64,000 bases of DNA from Hirschia maritima DSM 19733 (GCF_000378345.1 NZ_KB899544.1:1-64000), one strand, 5' to 3'; shown: positions 25,938-34,790, counted from the first letter of the stretch. Numbers and translations are program-made. Notes: generated by a model from the sequence alone, not told the origin.

Positions 25938-26682
25938 ATCTTTTTACAATTTGGATCTTGTGTTTTTTTGTTAGCTTTAAAAGTTCGGATTTATATTTGG
26001 AGCCTGAAGAGTTTATTCGATCAGATGGCCCAACAATTCCAATAACAAATGTCTTGTTTGACGGTTTTGACTTCACTGGAATACACACTGCTCCAATACC
26101 ATTTACAAACAGATCAGATTGTATAGCTGCTTGTGATTCATCGAGCTGAGTGTGAATTTTTTTCACGCATTCCAAATCATCATTCTCATATGGTATTGGT
26201 CCGCTTTTAAATTTTGCTTCAATTTCTTGCTGCGATAAACCGTATAGGGAAACAACACCGGTGAGGGATTTTGAAAGTGGCATTAATGTACCAACTTTTA
26301 CACTCACACCCACCGGGTGCTGACATTCTATACCGTGAATAATCTTCACTTGGTGATCAACCTGTTGGCTTAAATTGATCGTTTCTTTCGTAATGGTACT
26401 GAGATCTTCCATCAAATTCAAAATGTTTGTATCTCGATCATGATATTCTTCGAGCCACCCGGTGAGTTGGATTAGTTTTCTTGAAGGTATGTAACTCCAA
26501 TTTGGCTGGTCATAGTCCGCATACCCTAATTCCGCCATGCTCTTTAAAAGCTCATGAGTGCTCATCAAGGGGTAGTCTAATTGTTTGGATATTTCTTTAG
26601 CTGCGAGGGGCCGTCTTTCTTCTTCGAATAATTCTAATATTTCAAATATTCGACCGACCGACTTAATCACTTTTGTTGTCAC
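25936..26682 (-). CDS. IclR-family transcriptional regulator
   Basis: 248 residues. The N-terminal winged helix is recognisable (VGRIFEILELFEEERRPLAAKEISKQLDYPLMSTHELLKSMAELGYADYD). The C-terminal effector domain matches IclR (GVSVKVGTLMPLSKSLTGVVSLYGLSQQEIEAKF, AIQSDLFVNGIGAVCIPVKSKPSNKTFVIGIVGPSDRI). IclR proteins usually sense small aromatic or organic acid intermediates. It stands alone between the oxidase operon and the TonB receptor gene, inside the locus, and is the only regulator there. It is the natural reader of the shared motifs at 19307 and 29348. Confidence 0.92.
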   Translation of the reverse strand: MTTKVIKSVGRIFEILELFEEERRPLAAKEISKQLDYPLMSTHELLKSMAELGYADYDQPNWSYIPSRKLIQLTGWLEEYHDRDTNILNLMEDLSTITKETINLSQQVDHQVKIIHGIECQHPVGVSVKVGTLMPLSKSLTGVVSLYGLSQQEIEAKFKSGPIPYENDDLECVKKIHTQLDESQAAIQSDLFVNGIGAVCIPVKSKPSNKTFVIGIVGPSDRINSSGSKYKSELLKLTKKHKIQIVKR

Positions 26683-26740
26683 TGAATTTATCTCCTTGCA
26701 GCAAAAGACATATTAATTCAGCACACGGTAGTTTGTACAT

Positions 26741-26783
26741 ATACGTTTACAAAAAAGCTCCCACAATATTTATTGTAGGAGCT
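26741..26783 (-). terminator. Terminator of the TonB receptor gene, overlapping a motif-like sequence
   Basis: On the minus strand AGCTCC-T-ACAATA pairs with its complement ending at 26756 and is followed by six T. The plus-strand stretch ATACGTTTACAAAAAA (26741-26756) matches site A in 14 of 16 bases and lies 59 bp upstream of iclR-type gene, but its A-tract is the terminator's T-run, so the motif match is partly explained. Confidence 0.8.
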
Positions 26784-26799
26784 CTTTTGAAGTTTAATG

Positions 26800-29211
26800 C
26801 TAGAAATTCACGCTCAAGCGAATTCCATACTCATTACGGTCTCTTAGACCAATGAGATAGCCAAATGGTCTAGCGCCATTTGTTCTAGTTACCACGGCGC
26901 CTAGGTCGGTAGACCTAACTGCAGCAGTAGGGGTATCTGCTCCGCTGATGTTTTCGCCAAAGAACTCTATGCGGTATTTATCGTTACTTGCGCCTAGGCG
27001 TATATTGTTGATCCATTGGCCTTCCGCAATTGCTAAATTGACTTCACTTGCGTATCGATCACCAGTGTATGTGTTGTCATTTCTGATGAACCATTCCCAA
27101 TCTGAATTGATAGCGTTTTCATATTTCCAAGAGAATGATCCGCTTACTTTAGGAGATCTTTCTGCGGCATTTCCTGATACATCTGCTCTACCAAAAACAC
27201 GAAGTGCATTTGCCGATTCAAATACATCGAATTCAGCATCTGTATAAGCTATCGACCCATCAAGTGTTAAACCGTCAAATGGAATCCATGTGCCTTCAAC
27301 TTCAAGACCATAGATCTCAGATCTACCAATATTCAGGAATTGAGTAATGAACTCAAACCCTGTTGAGAGATTAGCCTGAGTTGTGTCACGAAGTGTTTGG
27401 CCTGTACGGTCCATGTAGAATGCGGCCATAGAAACGAACCCAGACCCGTCAGAGAAATTGCGCTTAGCACCAACTTCATAGTTTGCCAGCTTTTCTTCAT
27501 CAAAATTTTCAGAAGAAAATGGTTGAATACTACGAACAATTGTACGGTCTGCTTCGTTTAGCTCAATGAAATCGTTGTTGAAACCACCAGGAAGATTTCC
27601 CTCAGAGTAACTCGCATAGAGTAGTGTTTCATCATCTGGCTTATATTCCAGAATCACACGAGGTAGGAACGAATTGAATGTTTCAGTCAATGGAGGGTTG
27701 GTGTCAGTTGCATTTCCATCTTCTGAAATTTTATCTTGTTGGTATCGTCCCTCGATAGCAACATTTAGCTTCTCGGTAGCTTGGATGTTTACGCTTCCGA
27801 ATGCACCCAATGTTTCGATTTTGTTGACATCGAAATTAGCGCCATTCCCGAAAGTGAAGCCACTTAGTAGGCCGAAGACACCAGATGTTTTTAACTCTTG
27901 ATCAAAGTAGTTTCCACCAATTGACCAGTTGATTTTATCATCCATTGCGTTCCCAGAAACACGCAATTCTTGAGAGAAGTCGTTAAATTCTCTAGCGTTA
28001 GCGGCATAGAAAGCTGATGGGCCCAAATTGTTACCTTCCCCAGGGCGAGCTTGATTAACTTCTTCTTTGTTTAGTCCGGTGATTGAACTGATTTCTACAT
28101 CGGTGTTTGGAATTGTATAATTGATAACACTGCTCAGTCTCAAACTACTTCTGTCTAGACCAAACCCTTTACCTGCGCGACGAGCTTCTGATCCATTAAT
28201 TGGCGTCTCTAAGCCTTCAAGAGCAGTCAGAATTCCGGGAGTTGCTTGTGATGGAATGTTGGGAGAGAGAATAGGTAGAGTCCCACAGAAAAAAGCTTCT
28301 TGACCTCCTAAAGGGCCGGCCTGTCCTGGAACAACACTCGGGAAGTTGGCGTTTGTTTCGAAATCTGTTGGGCCACAGTTCAATAAGTCTTGACCTACAA
28401 ACCCAATTGCAGGTGCATTGTCTTCATTCTCGAAGTAAGCGGCTTGCAGCTTAATGTCCAAATCATTGTTTGGAACTACGAAGAGGGTACCTGTGGCTGA
28501 CCAAGTTTCTTCACTTCCCAAAGTGCCGCCATCAGTTGTGCTCTCATAGTGACCTTCTTTGTCATTATACCTTGCACTTAGTGCACCACTCAGCCAATCA
28601 CCTGCAAGTGGACCAGCAACTCTACCGGAAACTGCGTAATCATTTCTAGTGGTTCCAGATGCAGTTACTCGGCCTTCAAATTCATCACCAGGAGTTTTTG
28701 TTATAAAATTAATAGCTCCCCCAAATGTGCTACGCCCATAGAAGGCCGATTGAGGACCTTTAATGGCTTCTATTCTTTCGATGTTCTCAAAGTTAATTCC
28801 TTGAACGCCATTTGCGACATAGACACCGTCTATAAAGACTGAAGCAGTCTGACGAGTCGGGTTGGCCGTATTTGTGGTAACACCTCTAAACCGTGGTACG
28901 TTGTCTAGGCGACCTGCGGTAGTCCCAAATGATTCATATGTGAAGCCAGCTGTAAAGTTTTGAACATCCTCAAGACTATCTAACCCAAGTTCTTCAATAG
29001 CGTCGGCTCCAAAAGCTGTAACAGCCACAGGTACATCGAGAATGGTTTCTTCTTGTTTACGCGTTGTGACGGTTATTGTGTCCAGTGTTTTGCGACTCGC
29101 TTCATTGGTGTCAGTTTCTTGAGCCATGGCCGTCGTGTACGTGCCAAAACTCGCCATTCCTTGCAGCGCTAACAGTGTGGCTGTGGTTCGAAAAAGCTTA
29201 CTTTTAATCAT
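26800..29211 (-). CDS. TonB-dependent outer-membrane receptor of the oxidase locus
   Basis: 803 residues with a cleaved signal (TTAMAQ), a TonB-box-like segment (DTITVTTRKQEETILDVPVAV), a plug domain (GLDSLEDVQNFTAGF, RFRGVTTNTANPTR, FIDGVYVANGVQGINFENIERIEAIKGPQSAFYGRSTFGGAINFITK) and a 22-strand barrel ending in YGIRLSVNF. Receptors of this group in sphingomonads and Hyphomonadaceae (iron complex/pesticin-like outer membrane receptors) often take up aromatic or polycyclic compounds rather than iron. Its promoter carries site B, identical in 19 of 20 bases to the site in front of the MFS gene, which links outer and inner membrane transport in one regulon. Confidence 0.92.
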   Translation of the reverse strand: MIKSKLFRTTATLLALQGMASFGTYTTAMAQETDTNEASRKTLDTITVTTRKQEETILDVPVAVTAFGADAIEELGLDSLEDVQNFTAGFTYESFGTTAGRLDNVPRFRGVTTNTANPTRQTASVFIDGVYVANGVQGINFENIERIEAIKGPQSAFYGRSTFGGAINFITKTPGDEFEGRVTASGTTRNDYAVSGRVAGPLAGDWLSGALSARYNDKEGHYESTTDGGTLGSEETWSATGTLFVVPNNDLDIKLQAAYFENEDNAPAIGFVGQDLLNCGPTDFETNANFPSVVPGQAGPLGGQEAFFCGTLPILSPNIPSQATPGILTALEGLETPINGSEARRAGKGFGLDRSSLRLSSVINYTIPNTDVEISSITGLNKEEVNQARPGEGNNLGPSAFYAANAREFNDFSQELRVSGNAMDDKINWSIGGNYFDQELKTSGVFGLLSGFTFGNGANFDVNKIETLGAFGSVNIQATEKLNVAIEGRYQQDKISEDGNATDTNPPLTETFNSFLPRVILEYKPDDETLLYASYSEGNLPGGFNNDFIELNEADRTIVRSIQPFSSENFDEEKLANYEVGAKRNFSDGSGFVSMAAFYMDRTGQTLRDTTQANLSTGFEFITQFLNIGRSEIYGLEVEGTWIPFDGLTLDGSIAYTDAEFDVFESANALRVFGRADVSGNAAERSPKVSGSFSWKYENAINSDWEWFIRNDNTYTGDRYASEVNLAIAEGQWINNIRLGASNDKYRIEFFGENISGADTPTAAVRSTDLGAVVTRTNGARPFGYLIGLRDRNEYGIRLSVNF

Positions 29212-29347
29212 TTGTTCCTCCGCAAAAACTCAGGCGTATTTCAAGAGGCTTTGGCCTGGTTCAAATATCCCCGAATTGACCTTGTGTTTGGTCATTAATA
29301 CTGCGCCTCAAAAGATATACTCTTTCTTTTTTGTGTTTTGGTCAATG

Positions 29348-29372
29348 TATATGTGTATAAAAAATACGAATA
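29348..29372. promoter_or_regulatory. Shared regulatory motif, site B (TonB receptor promoter)
   Basis: TATATGTGTATAAAAAATAC, followed by GAATA. It differs from site A only at one of the first 20 bases, 10 kb away. It lies 137 bp upstream of the receptor start codon. Confidence 0.6.
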
Positions 29373-29379
29373 TGAATTT

Positions 29380-29682
29380 ATGCGGCTATTTTAAAACTAA
29401 TATTCCACGTATGATTGACTGCCTCCTCTTGGGGTGAGAACAGGCGAAATTTGGATCGTTGTGCTTGTGATTAAAAATGCAGGACAATTGGATCTGGCAG
29501 AAATGTTTGCCCAAGAAGAAGCTTGCCTACTGGGAAGATCATCTTCGGTTAGTCCTAGCAGCTTAATCTATATCCATATTACTGGTTTTAAAGATGTTTC
29601 GAGCAACGGAGCAGCTATCTAGCAAGTTATTCTAGCCTGCTTTAGTCATGAAGTATTTTGTAGTCAAAACGCAAGAAATGTC
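29380..29682. other. Gene-free region upstream of the TonB receptor
   Basis: Beyond site B no gene is supported in this ~300 bp. A 62-codon frame from 29434 has no ribosome site or recognisable protein pattern. The stretch may be decayed sequence. Confidence 0.4.
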
Positions 29683-29767
29683 TTCCTTCGATTTCTTGAT
29701 TGCGCTTGCGTTGCGGGAGAGGGGGATTTCCAGTCGGTTGTCAAATTATTTGGTGAAATCGAAGGAA
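29683..29767. repeat. 85-bp element bounded by a perfect 13-bp inverted repeat
   Basis: TTCCTTCGATTTC (29683-29695) and GAAATCGAAGGAA (29755-29767) are exact reverse complements around a 59-bp GC-richer centre. It lies 43 bp past the stop of the lipoprotein gene at 29810. It could be a long 3' stem-loop or a small mobile-repeat remnant. Confidence 0.6.
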
Positions 29768-29809
29768 TAAATGGGTGTTTTGGTTTCTGAATTAACAAGA
29801 AATAGAAGG

Positions 29810-30640
29810 TTATCTAGTCGCACTCAGTTGAATGTTGGAGACCGAAGAAATGAGTATTGCTGGTTCCACATCTAATGTTTCTGGCATGGTAGCATCTGGA
29901 TATGCGTCGCGAAGCAGATGTAAAGTTTCTTCTATTGATCTAGCAACAGCAGTGTTTTGGGTGGCAAGCTGCTCAGCGATCGATTGATACGCATTTGCGC
30001 CTGTTTTATAAAACCCATATCCATCGAGATACGGACCATATTCTCCAAATTCTTTGGCTACTTTGTACATATCGGCTGCACGTTCGAGCTGATCGATGAC
30101 AACCCCAGTCGTAATATCAAATGGGGATGTACCATTATCAGGTGCTTTCGTTGCAGCATTTCTCAGCCGCTCAATGATTGCATCAGCTTTTGCATTAACG
30201 GCATCTTCGCCTTCATCATTGAGTACTGAAGTAGAAGCTTCGATCAGTAGTTCACTAAAATCATCAACTTTACGCGATGCGAATACATCAGCCATATCTG
30301 CCAATACTTCAGAAACAGGGTGTGCAAACATCTCAGCGGCAGCATCATTTTTTCCAAGTTTATAAGCATCTCTTGCTGCAATGATATGAGCTTCAGTAAT
30401 AGCCAAAGCTGTGTTGAAAACGATTGGGTCTGTGAGGGCGGCGGAAATGTCGACACCGCCTTCGCCTTCACCCCCTTGGCTTAATTGAGACAAGTCGTCT
30501 TGAGCAATGGGTCTGATTGTTTCTGACTGAACGGTGGGTTGTGTTTCTTCAACAGAGTTGGGTTCACATGCGGCAAGAGTTCCACTTGTTATTGCGAGGC
30601 CCAAACCCAATGATGACCAGCGTTTTATAGTTGTTTTCAT
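29810..30640 (-). CDS. Helical lipoprotein of unknown function, cotranscribed with a heme-type receptor
   Basis: About 276 residues from the ATG at 30640. A lipoprotein signal ends in SGTLAAC. A low-complexity Gly/Glu patch (SQGGEGEGGVDIS) is followed by a helical domain of ~200 residues with ALAITEAHIIAARDAYKLGKNDAAAEMFAHPVSEVL and YGFYKTGANAYQSIAEQLATQN. The arrangement of His and acidic residues in long helices is reminiscent of periplasmic iron-handling helical bundles (imelysin/EfeO-like), but I see no diagnostic motif. It starts 21 bp behind the receptor gene and probably shares its Fur-controlled transcript. Confidence 0.72.
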   Translation of the reverse strand: MKTTIKRWSSLGLGLAITSGTLAACEPNSVEETQPTVQSETIRPIAQDDLSQLSQGGEGEGGVDISAALTDPIVFNTALAITEAHIIAARDAYKLGKNDAAAEMFAHPVSEVLADMADVFASRKVDDFSELLIEASTSVLNDEGEDAVNAKADAIIERLRNAATKAPDNGTSPFDITTGVVIDQLERAADMYKVAKEFGEYGPYLDGYGFYKTGANAYQSIAEQLATQNTAVARSIEETLHLLRDAYPDATMPETLDVEPAILISSVSNIQLSATR

Positions 30641-30660
30641 GATTGAATTGTCTACCCTGT

Positions 30661-32826
30661 TTATTGCCCAAATTGCCAAGCAGCAGTTATTTTAAAATTG
30701 CGTGCTGGTTGGGATACTCCCGTAAAAACGCGTTCATAGTTTTCTTCAAAGATGTTGTCGATACCTGCATCTAAACGTAAGCCGTCGATAAAGTCAGGTT
30801 TCCAGCTCGCATATAGGTCTACGACAGAATATCCATCACGTTCATCATTGATAGTAAAACTGCCTGTTCCATCAAATATGCGCTGTTGGAAGTCTGATGC
30901 TATCTGCACACGCGTTCCAAAGATGGTGTTCCATTCGTGCATTTTTAAGCCAAGGTTTAAGGCAATTCGATCAGGTGTGAGCGAGCTTAGGTCAGAACCT
31001 GTTGTTTTATCGGTACCTTCAATGTTGGAATATGTAATTCGTGCAAGTAAACGATCGGAATCATATTGTAGTTCACCTTCAAAACCGTTCAATTCGGCTT
31101 CGTCCACATTAGAAGATTCTGAAGTACCAAATGTGCAAGGTTGGAAACTAGGGGGTACAAAACACGTTGCATCTGGAGCTGCATTTACTGTCAGATTGAT
31201 CAGATTTTTTGCGTCGGTTTCGAAATATGATAGTTTTGCTTGAAGTCGGTCATTGTCGCTGAAAACATTAGTGAAATCAAAGCCTGTTCCAAATTCAATT
31301 GTTTTTGTTTCCTCAGGTACAAGATCAGGATTTGGCGTGAAATTGTTCGAAACAAAAACAAAAGAGAAAGTTGCCGGATCAAACAAAACAGGGTGCGGCA
31401 GAGAAAAGTGAACTCCATCTAGATATAGCTCATTGATGGATGGGGCCCGAAAACCTTCAGAATATGATCCGAAAACTCTGAGCCAATCAGCTTTCTTGGG
31501 CTCAAAGCTAGCGGCTATTCTAGGTGAAACTGCATTGTCCGAGTTGTTTTGATTGGGAGCCAGAGAAGAAGAGCTTTCAAAGCTGTCATATCGAACGCTC
31601 GGGATCAATAAAACTTCTCCTATGGGAGAGCCAATGACTGTTTCGAGCTGAATAAATGCGCCGGCAAATTCGCTTTTTCCGTTGGGAACGCCGCCTCTCG
31701 AGCTGTCATCTGTTTGGTCGTCTATTCCTGTCTGTTCATCCTTGTACCAATCACCTCCAATTGTGAGCGTGTTTTCAAACATTCCTAAGTTAAACTGGGA
31801 AGCATTGCGGATATTGAAACCGGTCGTTTCTATTTCACGAATGGTCGTGCGAGGGATGGTTGCATCAAACTCATCAACTTCGCTTGTTGTTTGATAGGCT
31901 GTAAAGCCTAGGTTAATCCAATCATTATTACTAGGTGCGAAGTCTGTGCTTAAACGGAAAGTGTCTGTCGTAATGTCCTTTTTCACACTCTGATCAAGAA
32001 TACTATCGCCAGTTCCAGCTATACTTTGGCCGTTATTGGGTTCAATCGCGGTATTTGAAAAACGTTGCCATGATCCTCCAAGGGAGAGAGCGTTTGAAAT
32101 GGCAAAACTTCCCTTTAGTAGGGCAGTTGTAATCTCATCATCAGATGGTAAATCTGCACCTGAGCCTAGCTTAATGTCGCCGGATTGACGTATTCCTATG
32201 CTGGCTAAACCATCAAAGTTTCCTTGTTTCGTGTAGGTGGTCAATGAGGCTAGGCTTTCTTCATTGACGCTTTGATAACCCGCGCGAAAACGTGCCCCCC
32301 AGACTTCATCGTCTGCTAAGAAATCGTCTGCATTGACGCTTTCAAAGGCAAGTACGCCACCAACTGCACCTGATCCATAAAGTGATGAGGCAGGGCCTTT
32401 CAGAATTTCGGCACTACCGATCAGTTCTGGATCAACAAAGAAGCGTCCATCGTGTGCAGAAGTGAAACTTTGGCGAGCTCCATCTAGTAAAATAAGCACG
32501 TTTTGGCCTGATAAACCGCGGATGCTTGGTAGTTCGCCTGTTCGTCTTGGGCCTCCTGAAAAATCTACACCCGGGACATCTCTAAGTACGTCAGAGATTG
32601 TTGAAGGCACGATATCTTCAATGGCCTTGCGATCCATAACGGTTACTTGCCCAGGATATTCAAACACATGAATTGGATTGGTGGTGCCATAAACGGTAAC
32701 AGTGTCTTCTCGTTTTTCTTCAATAATATCAGGAGCTTCTTCGGCAATAGCGATAGAAGACATTGAAAGAACAGATGAAGCTAAGAGAAACCTTCCAAGA
32801 GACTTACTGTAAGAGCGAGATTTCAT
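30661..32826 (-). CDS. TonB-dependent heme/hemoglobin-type receptor
   Basis: 721 residues with a signal peptide ending near SIAIAEEA. The plug shows PGQVTVMDRKAIEDIVPSTISDVLRDVPGVDFSGGPRR, ILLDGARQSFTSAHDGRFFVDPELI and VEILKGP-like AEILKGPASSLYGSGAVGG. The barrel has the FRAP and NPNL boxes of heme receptors (GFRAPSINELYLDG and NPDLVPEETKTIEFG) with two histidines between them, the expected heme-ligand zone. The C-terminus is FKITAAWQFGQ. The family imports heme from hemoproteins. Two Fur-like boxes precede it. It is divergent from the DUF6607 gene. Confidence 0.9.
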   Translation of the reverse strand: MKSRSYSKSLGRFLLASSVLSMSSIAIAEEAPDIIEEKREDTVTVYGTTNPIHVFEYPGQVTVMDRKAIEDIVPSTISDVLRDVPGVDFSGGPRRTGELPSIRGLSGQNVLILLDGARQSFTSAHDGRFFVDPELIGSAEILKGPASSLYGSGAVGGVLAFESVNADDFLADDEVWGARFRAGYQSVNEESLASLTTYTKQGNFDGLASIGIRQSGDIKLGSGADLPSDDEITTALLKGSFAISNALSLGGSWQRFSNTAIEPNNGQSIAGTGDSILDQSVKKDITTDTFRLSTDFAPSNNDWINLGFTAYQTTSEVDEFDATIPRTTIREIETTGFNIRNASQFNLGMFENTLTIGGDWYKDEQTGIDDQTDDSSRGGVPNGKSEFAGAFIQLETVIGSPIGEVLLIPSVRYDSFESSSSLAPNQNNSDNAVSPRIAASFEPKKADWLRVFGSYSEGFRAPSINELYLDGVHFSLPHPVLFDPATFSFVFVSNNFTPNPDLVPEETKTIEFGTGFDFTNVFSDNDRLQAKLSYFETDAKNLINLTVNAAPDATCFVPPSFQPCTFGTSESSNVDEAELNGFEGELQYDSDRLLARITYSNIEGTDKTTGSDLSSLTPDRIALNLGLKMHEWNTIFGTRVQIASDFQQRIFDGTGSFTINDERDGYSVVDLYASWKPDFIDGLRLDAGIDNIFEENYERVFTGVSQPARNFKITAAWQFGQ

Positions 32827-32846
32827 TTGAGGACCTAAATATGTAA

Positions 32847-32866
32847 TTGAGAATCATTATCAGATT
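32847..32866. promoter_or_regulatory. Fur-like box 1
   Basis: TTGAGAATCATTATCAGATT closely follows the Fur consensus (GATAATGATTATCATTATC-type hexamers). It lies 21 bp upstream of the heme-receptor start. Confidence 0.75.
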
Positions 32867-32894
32867 GACAACCCTTAATCGCGCATTATTGATA

Positions 32895-32918
32895 TTGCAA
32901 GTCATTTTCATTCTCAAA
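32895..32918. promoter_or_regulatory. Fur-like box 2
   Basis: On the minus strand the sequence TTTGAGAATGAAAATGACTT resembles a Fur box with TGAGAATGAAAATGA. It lies 44 bp upstream of the DUF6607 start, so both divergent genes would be iron-repressed. Confidence 0.6.
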
Positions 32919-32961
32919 TTTATTAAAGTCTTAGCATGTGACTTTAGAAAAGGAAAAAATA

Positions 32962-33999
32962 ATGAAACTAAACAGTGGGTTGGCTGGTGCTATGATGTCC
33001 GCTTTTATTGTCACTGGTTGTGTGACGACATCTGGAGCAGAAAATGTACAAGGAACGCAAACGGCCGTTAAATCTGAAAGGGGAGATTTTGAAAGAGATC
33101 GTCAATCAATTCTTGCAATGGCCGGAGACTATAAAGTTACTTTCGATTTCACGGAAACCGTCGCTTTTGTAGACGGATATGATCTTAAGGAACCAAAATT
33201 GTCAGGCGGGTATGAATCCGTTCGGGTAATTGAGGACACTGGGAATTTCATCAGCCTCCAGCATATTTTGGTTGTAGGGGACAATGATGATCCTCACATT
33301 GTAAAACATTGGAGACAAGACTGGCGGTATCAACCGGATCGCGTTCTTGTATTTGTAGGTGGAAATGCTTGGCAATGGCGTGATGTTGCTGAGAGCCAAG
33401 GAAAATGGTCACAGACGGTTTATCAAGTTGACGATACGCCAAGATATGGAGCGATTGGTGCATGGTCTCACGCAGATGGTATGGCCGAGTGGACACCGCC
33501 ACGAGAATGGAGGCCATTGCCTAGACGTGACATGACGACACGCGATGATTACCATGCAATTGATGCAGTAAATCGCCACGCCATAACGCCTTTAGGATGG
33601 GTGCATGAACAAGATAATTCAAAGTTGGTTCTAGAAGATGAAGCGCACGTTTTAGTACGTGAAATTGGTATCAACACATACCAAAAATTTGATGAATACC
33701 CTGTATCTGCGGCAGATGAATATTGGAAAGCGACTTCTGAGTATTGGGCTGGTGTTCGAGCGGAATGGAACAAGATCGAAGCTGAAAATGATAGCTTTGC
33801 CGTTACTATTAAAGGTGAAACTTCCGATCTCTACATGCCTCTTTTGGGATTGGCCAATTCAGTTCAATCAGGAGAAATGGAAGCAAGTGTAGCAATCATT
33901 GAGGCTCAATCTACCATAGCGACTTACGTTTCATCGGACATCGGGGCTTTAGAAGAGCGTTTACGTACAGCGGTAAAAGAAGAGGGGGGAGAGTATTGA
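32962..33999 (+). CDS. DUF6607 family lipoprotein
   Basis: About 345 residues from the ATG at 32962 (AAGGAA upstream). A lipoprotein signal ends in IVTGC (Cys20). The family pattern is strong: ERDRQSILAMAGDYKVTFDFTE, ELKEPKLSGGYESVRVIEDTGNFISLQHILVVGD, HIVKHWRQDWRYQPDRVL and EYWAGVRAEWNKIE. DUF6607 genes typically occur next to TonB receptors in marine bacteria. The beta-rich N-terminal part with many Trp may bind a ligand. Fur-type sites upstream suggest a link to iron or heme acquisition. It overlaps the DUF4198 gene by 4 bp. Confidence 0.85.
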   Translation: MKLNSGLAGAMMSAFIVTGCVTTSGAENVQGTQTAVKSERGDFERDRQSILAMAGDYKVTFDFTETVAFVDGYDLKEPKLSGGYESVRVIEDTGNFISLQHILVVGDNDDPHIVKHWRQDWRYQPDRVLVFVGGNAWQWRDVAESQGKWSQTVYQVDDTPRYGAIGAWSHADGMAEWTPPREWRPLPRRDMTTRDDYHAIDAVNRHAITPLGWVHEQDNSKLVLEDEAHVLVREIGINTYQKFDEYPVSAADEYWKATSEYWAGVRAEWNKIEAENDSFAVTIKGETSDLYMPLLGLANSVQSGEMEASVAIIEAQSTIATYVSSDIGALEERLRTAVKEEGGEY

Positions 34000-34790
34000 T
34001 CAGGTCTTTAGCTATGGTGTTGGCGGCAATTGTTGTCTCCGCGCCTGTTTGGGGGGATACAGCCTATGTAAAACCCTCCACCTCATCTCCCGAAATTGGA
34101 CAGAGGATTACAGTTGAGGTTGCATTCAACGATGTATGTTGCGAGCCACGTTATCCAGTACGCACGGATACATTTGTTATTGTTTCTTCTGATGGAAACG
34201 CAAAGCAGCCAGAACGTATCGATAATTTTGCATCACAAACGATACTGGAAACTGATGTTGTTTCGGAAGGAACAACACTAATATCTACTGGTGAGCGATT
34301 AGGTCGCAAAGGAGAATATGTTTTTCTCAATGGAGTTTATCACCTTATCAATAGCAGAGATGCTGAACCTATTGAGATACCTGATAATACACCTATTTTG
34401 ACGTCACAAACTGCAACTGTCTCAAAGGCTTATATTAGCGTTGGAAAGCCTAATTGGGATGTAATTCGTAACGCTTCAGAACGTTTGCAGATTATTCCAG
34501 CAACACATCCAAACATGATTGAGAGAGAAGATGTCTTTCGGGGCGTGATTAAATTTGATGACAAACCTGTTTCAGGACAAAAGGTGGTTCTCAATACTGA
34601 ACAACAGCGTTTGGAAGGTATGGATGAAACCGTTGTTCTGACGGATGTGAACGGTGTGTTTGAATTACGTATGAACCATGGAGGAGGTGCCCAAATCTGG
34701 GTTAGAATGCAAGCGCCTGCACCTGATGGTGCGAGCACTGACATTAGAAGCTATACGACTGCTTTGACTGTATTGGTTGGTAATGAGTAA
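33996..34790 (+). CDS. DUF4198-like exported protein
   Basis: 264 residues. A TTG start at 33996 overlaps the DUF6607 stop and has a strong GGGGGAGAG ribosome site; an ATG at 34014 is the alternative. A Sec signal ends at APVWG. The mature part has two Ig-like beta domains: a first one (TAYVKPSTSSPEIGQRITVEVAF, with the CC pair in NDVCCEPRYP) and a second (VFRGVIKFDDKPVSGQKVVLNTEQ, LTDVNGVFELRM, GAQIWVRM) with the additive CarboxypepD_reg/DUF4198 pattern. DUF4198 proteins help periplasmic metal uptake. The usual N-terminal His is not seen here. Coupling to DUF6607 suggests one functional unit. Confidence 0.8.
   Translation: MIRSLAMVLAAIVVSAPVWGDTAYVKPSTSSPEIGQRITVEVAFNDVCCEPRYPVRTDTFVIVSSDGNAKQPERIDNFASQTILETDVVSEGTTLISTGERLGRKGEYVFLNGVYHLINSRDAEPIEIPDNTPILTSQTATVSKAYISVGKPNWDVIRNASERLQIIPATHPNMIEREDVFRGVIKFDDKPVSGQKVVLNTEQQRLEGMDETVVLTDVNGVFELRMNHGGGAQIWVRMQAPAPDGASTDIRSYTTALTVLVGNE

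Noticed and set aside
26741-26756. Third copy of the shared 20-base motif near the IclR gene
   Set aside because: Only the left part matches, and the A-tract is the T-run of the receptor terminator read on the other strand, so it was not counted as a firm site.
29434-29622. Plus-strand 62-codon frame in the gap before the TonB receptor
   Set aside because: No ribosome site, no recognisable family and no neighbour on that strand.
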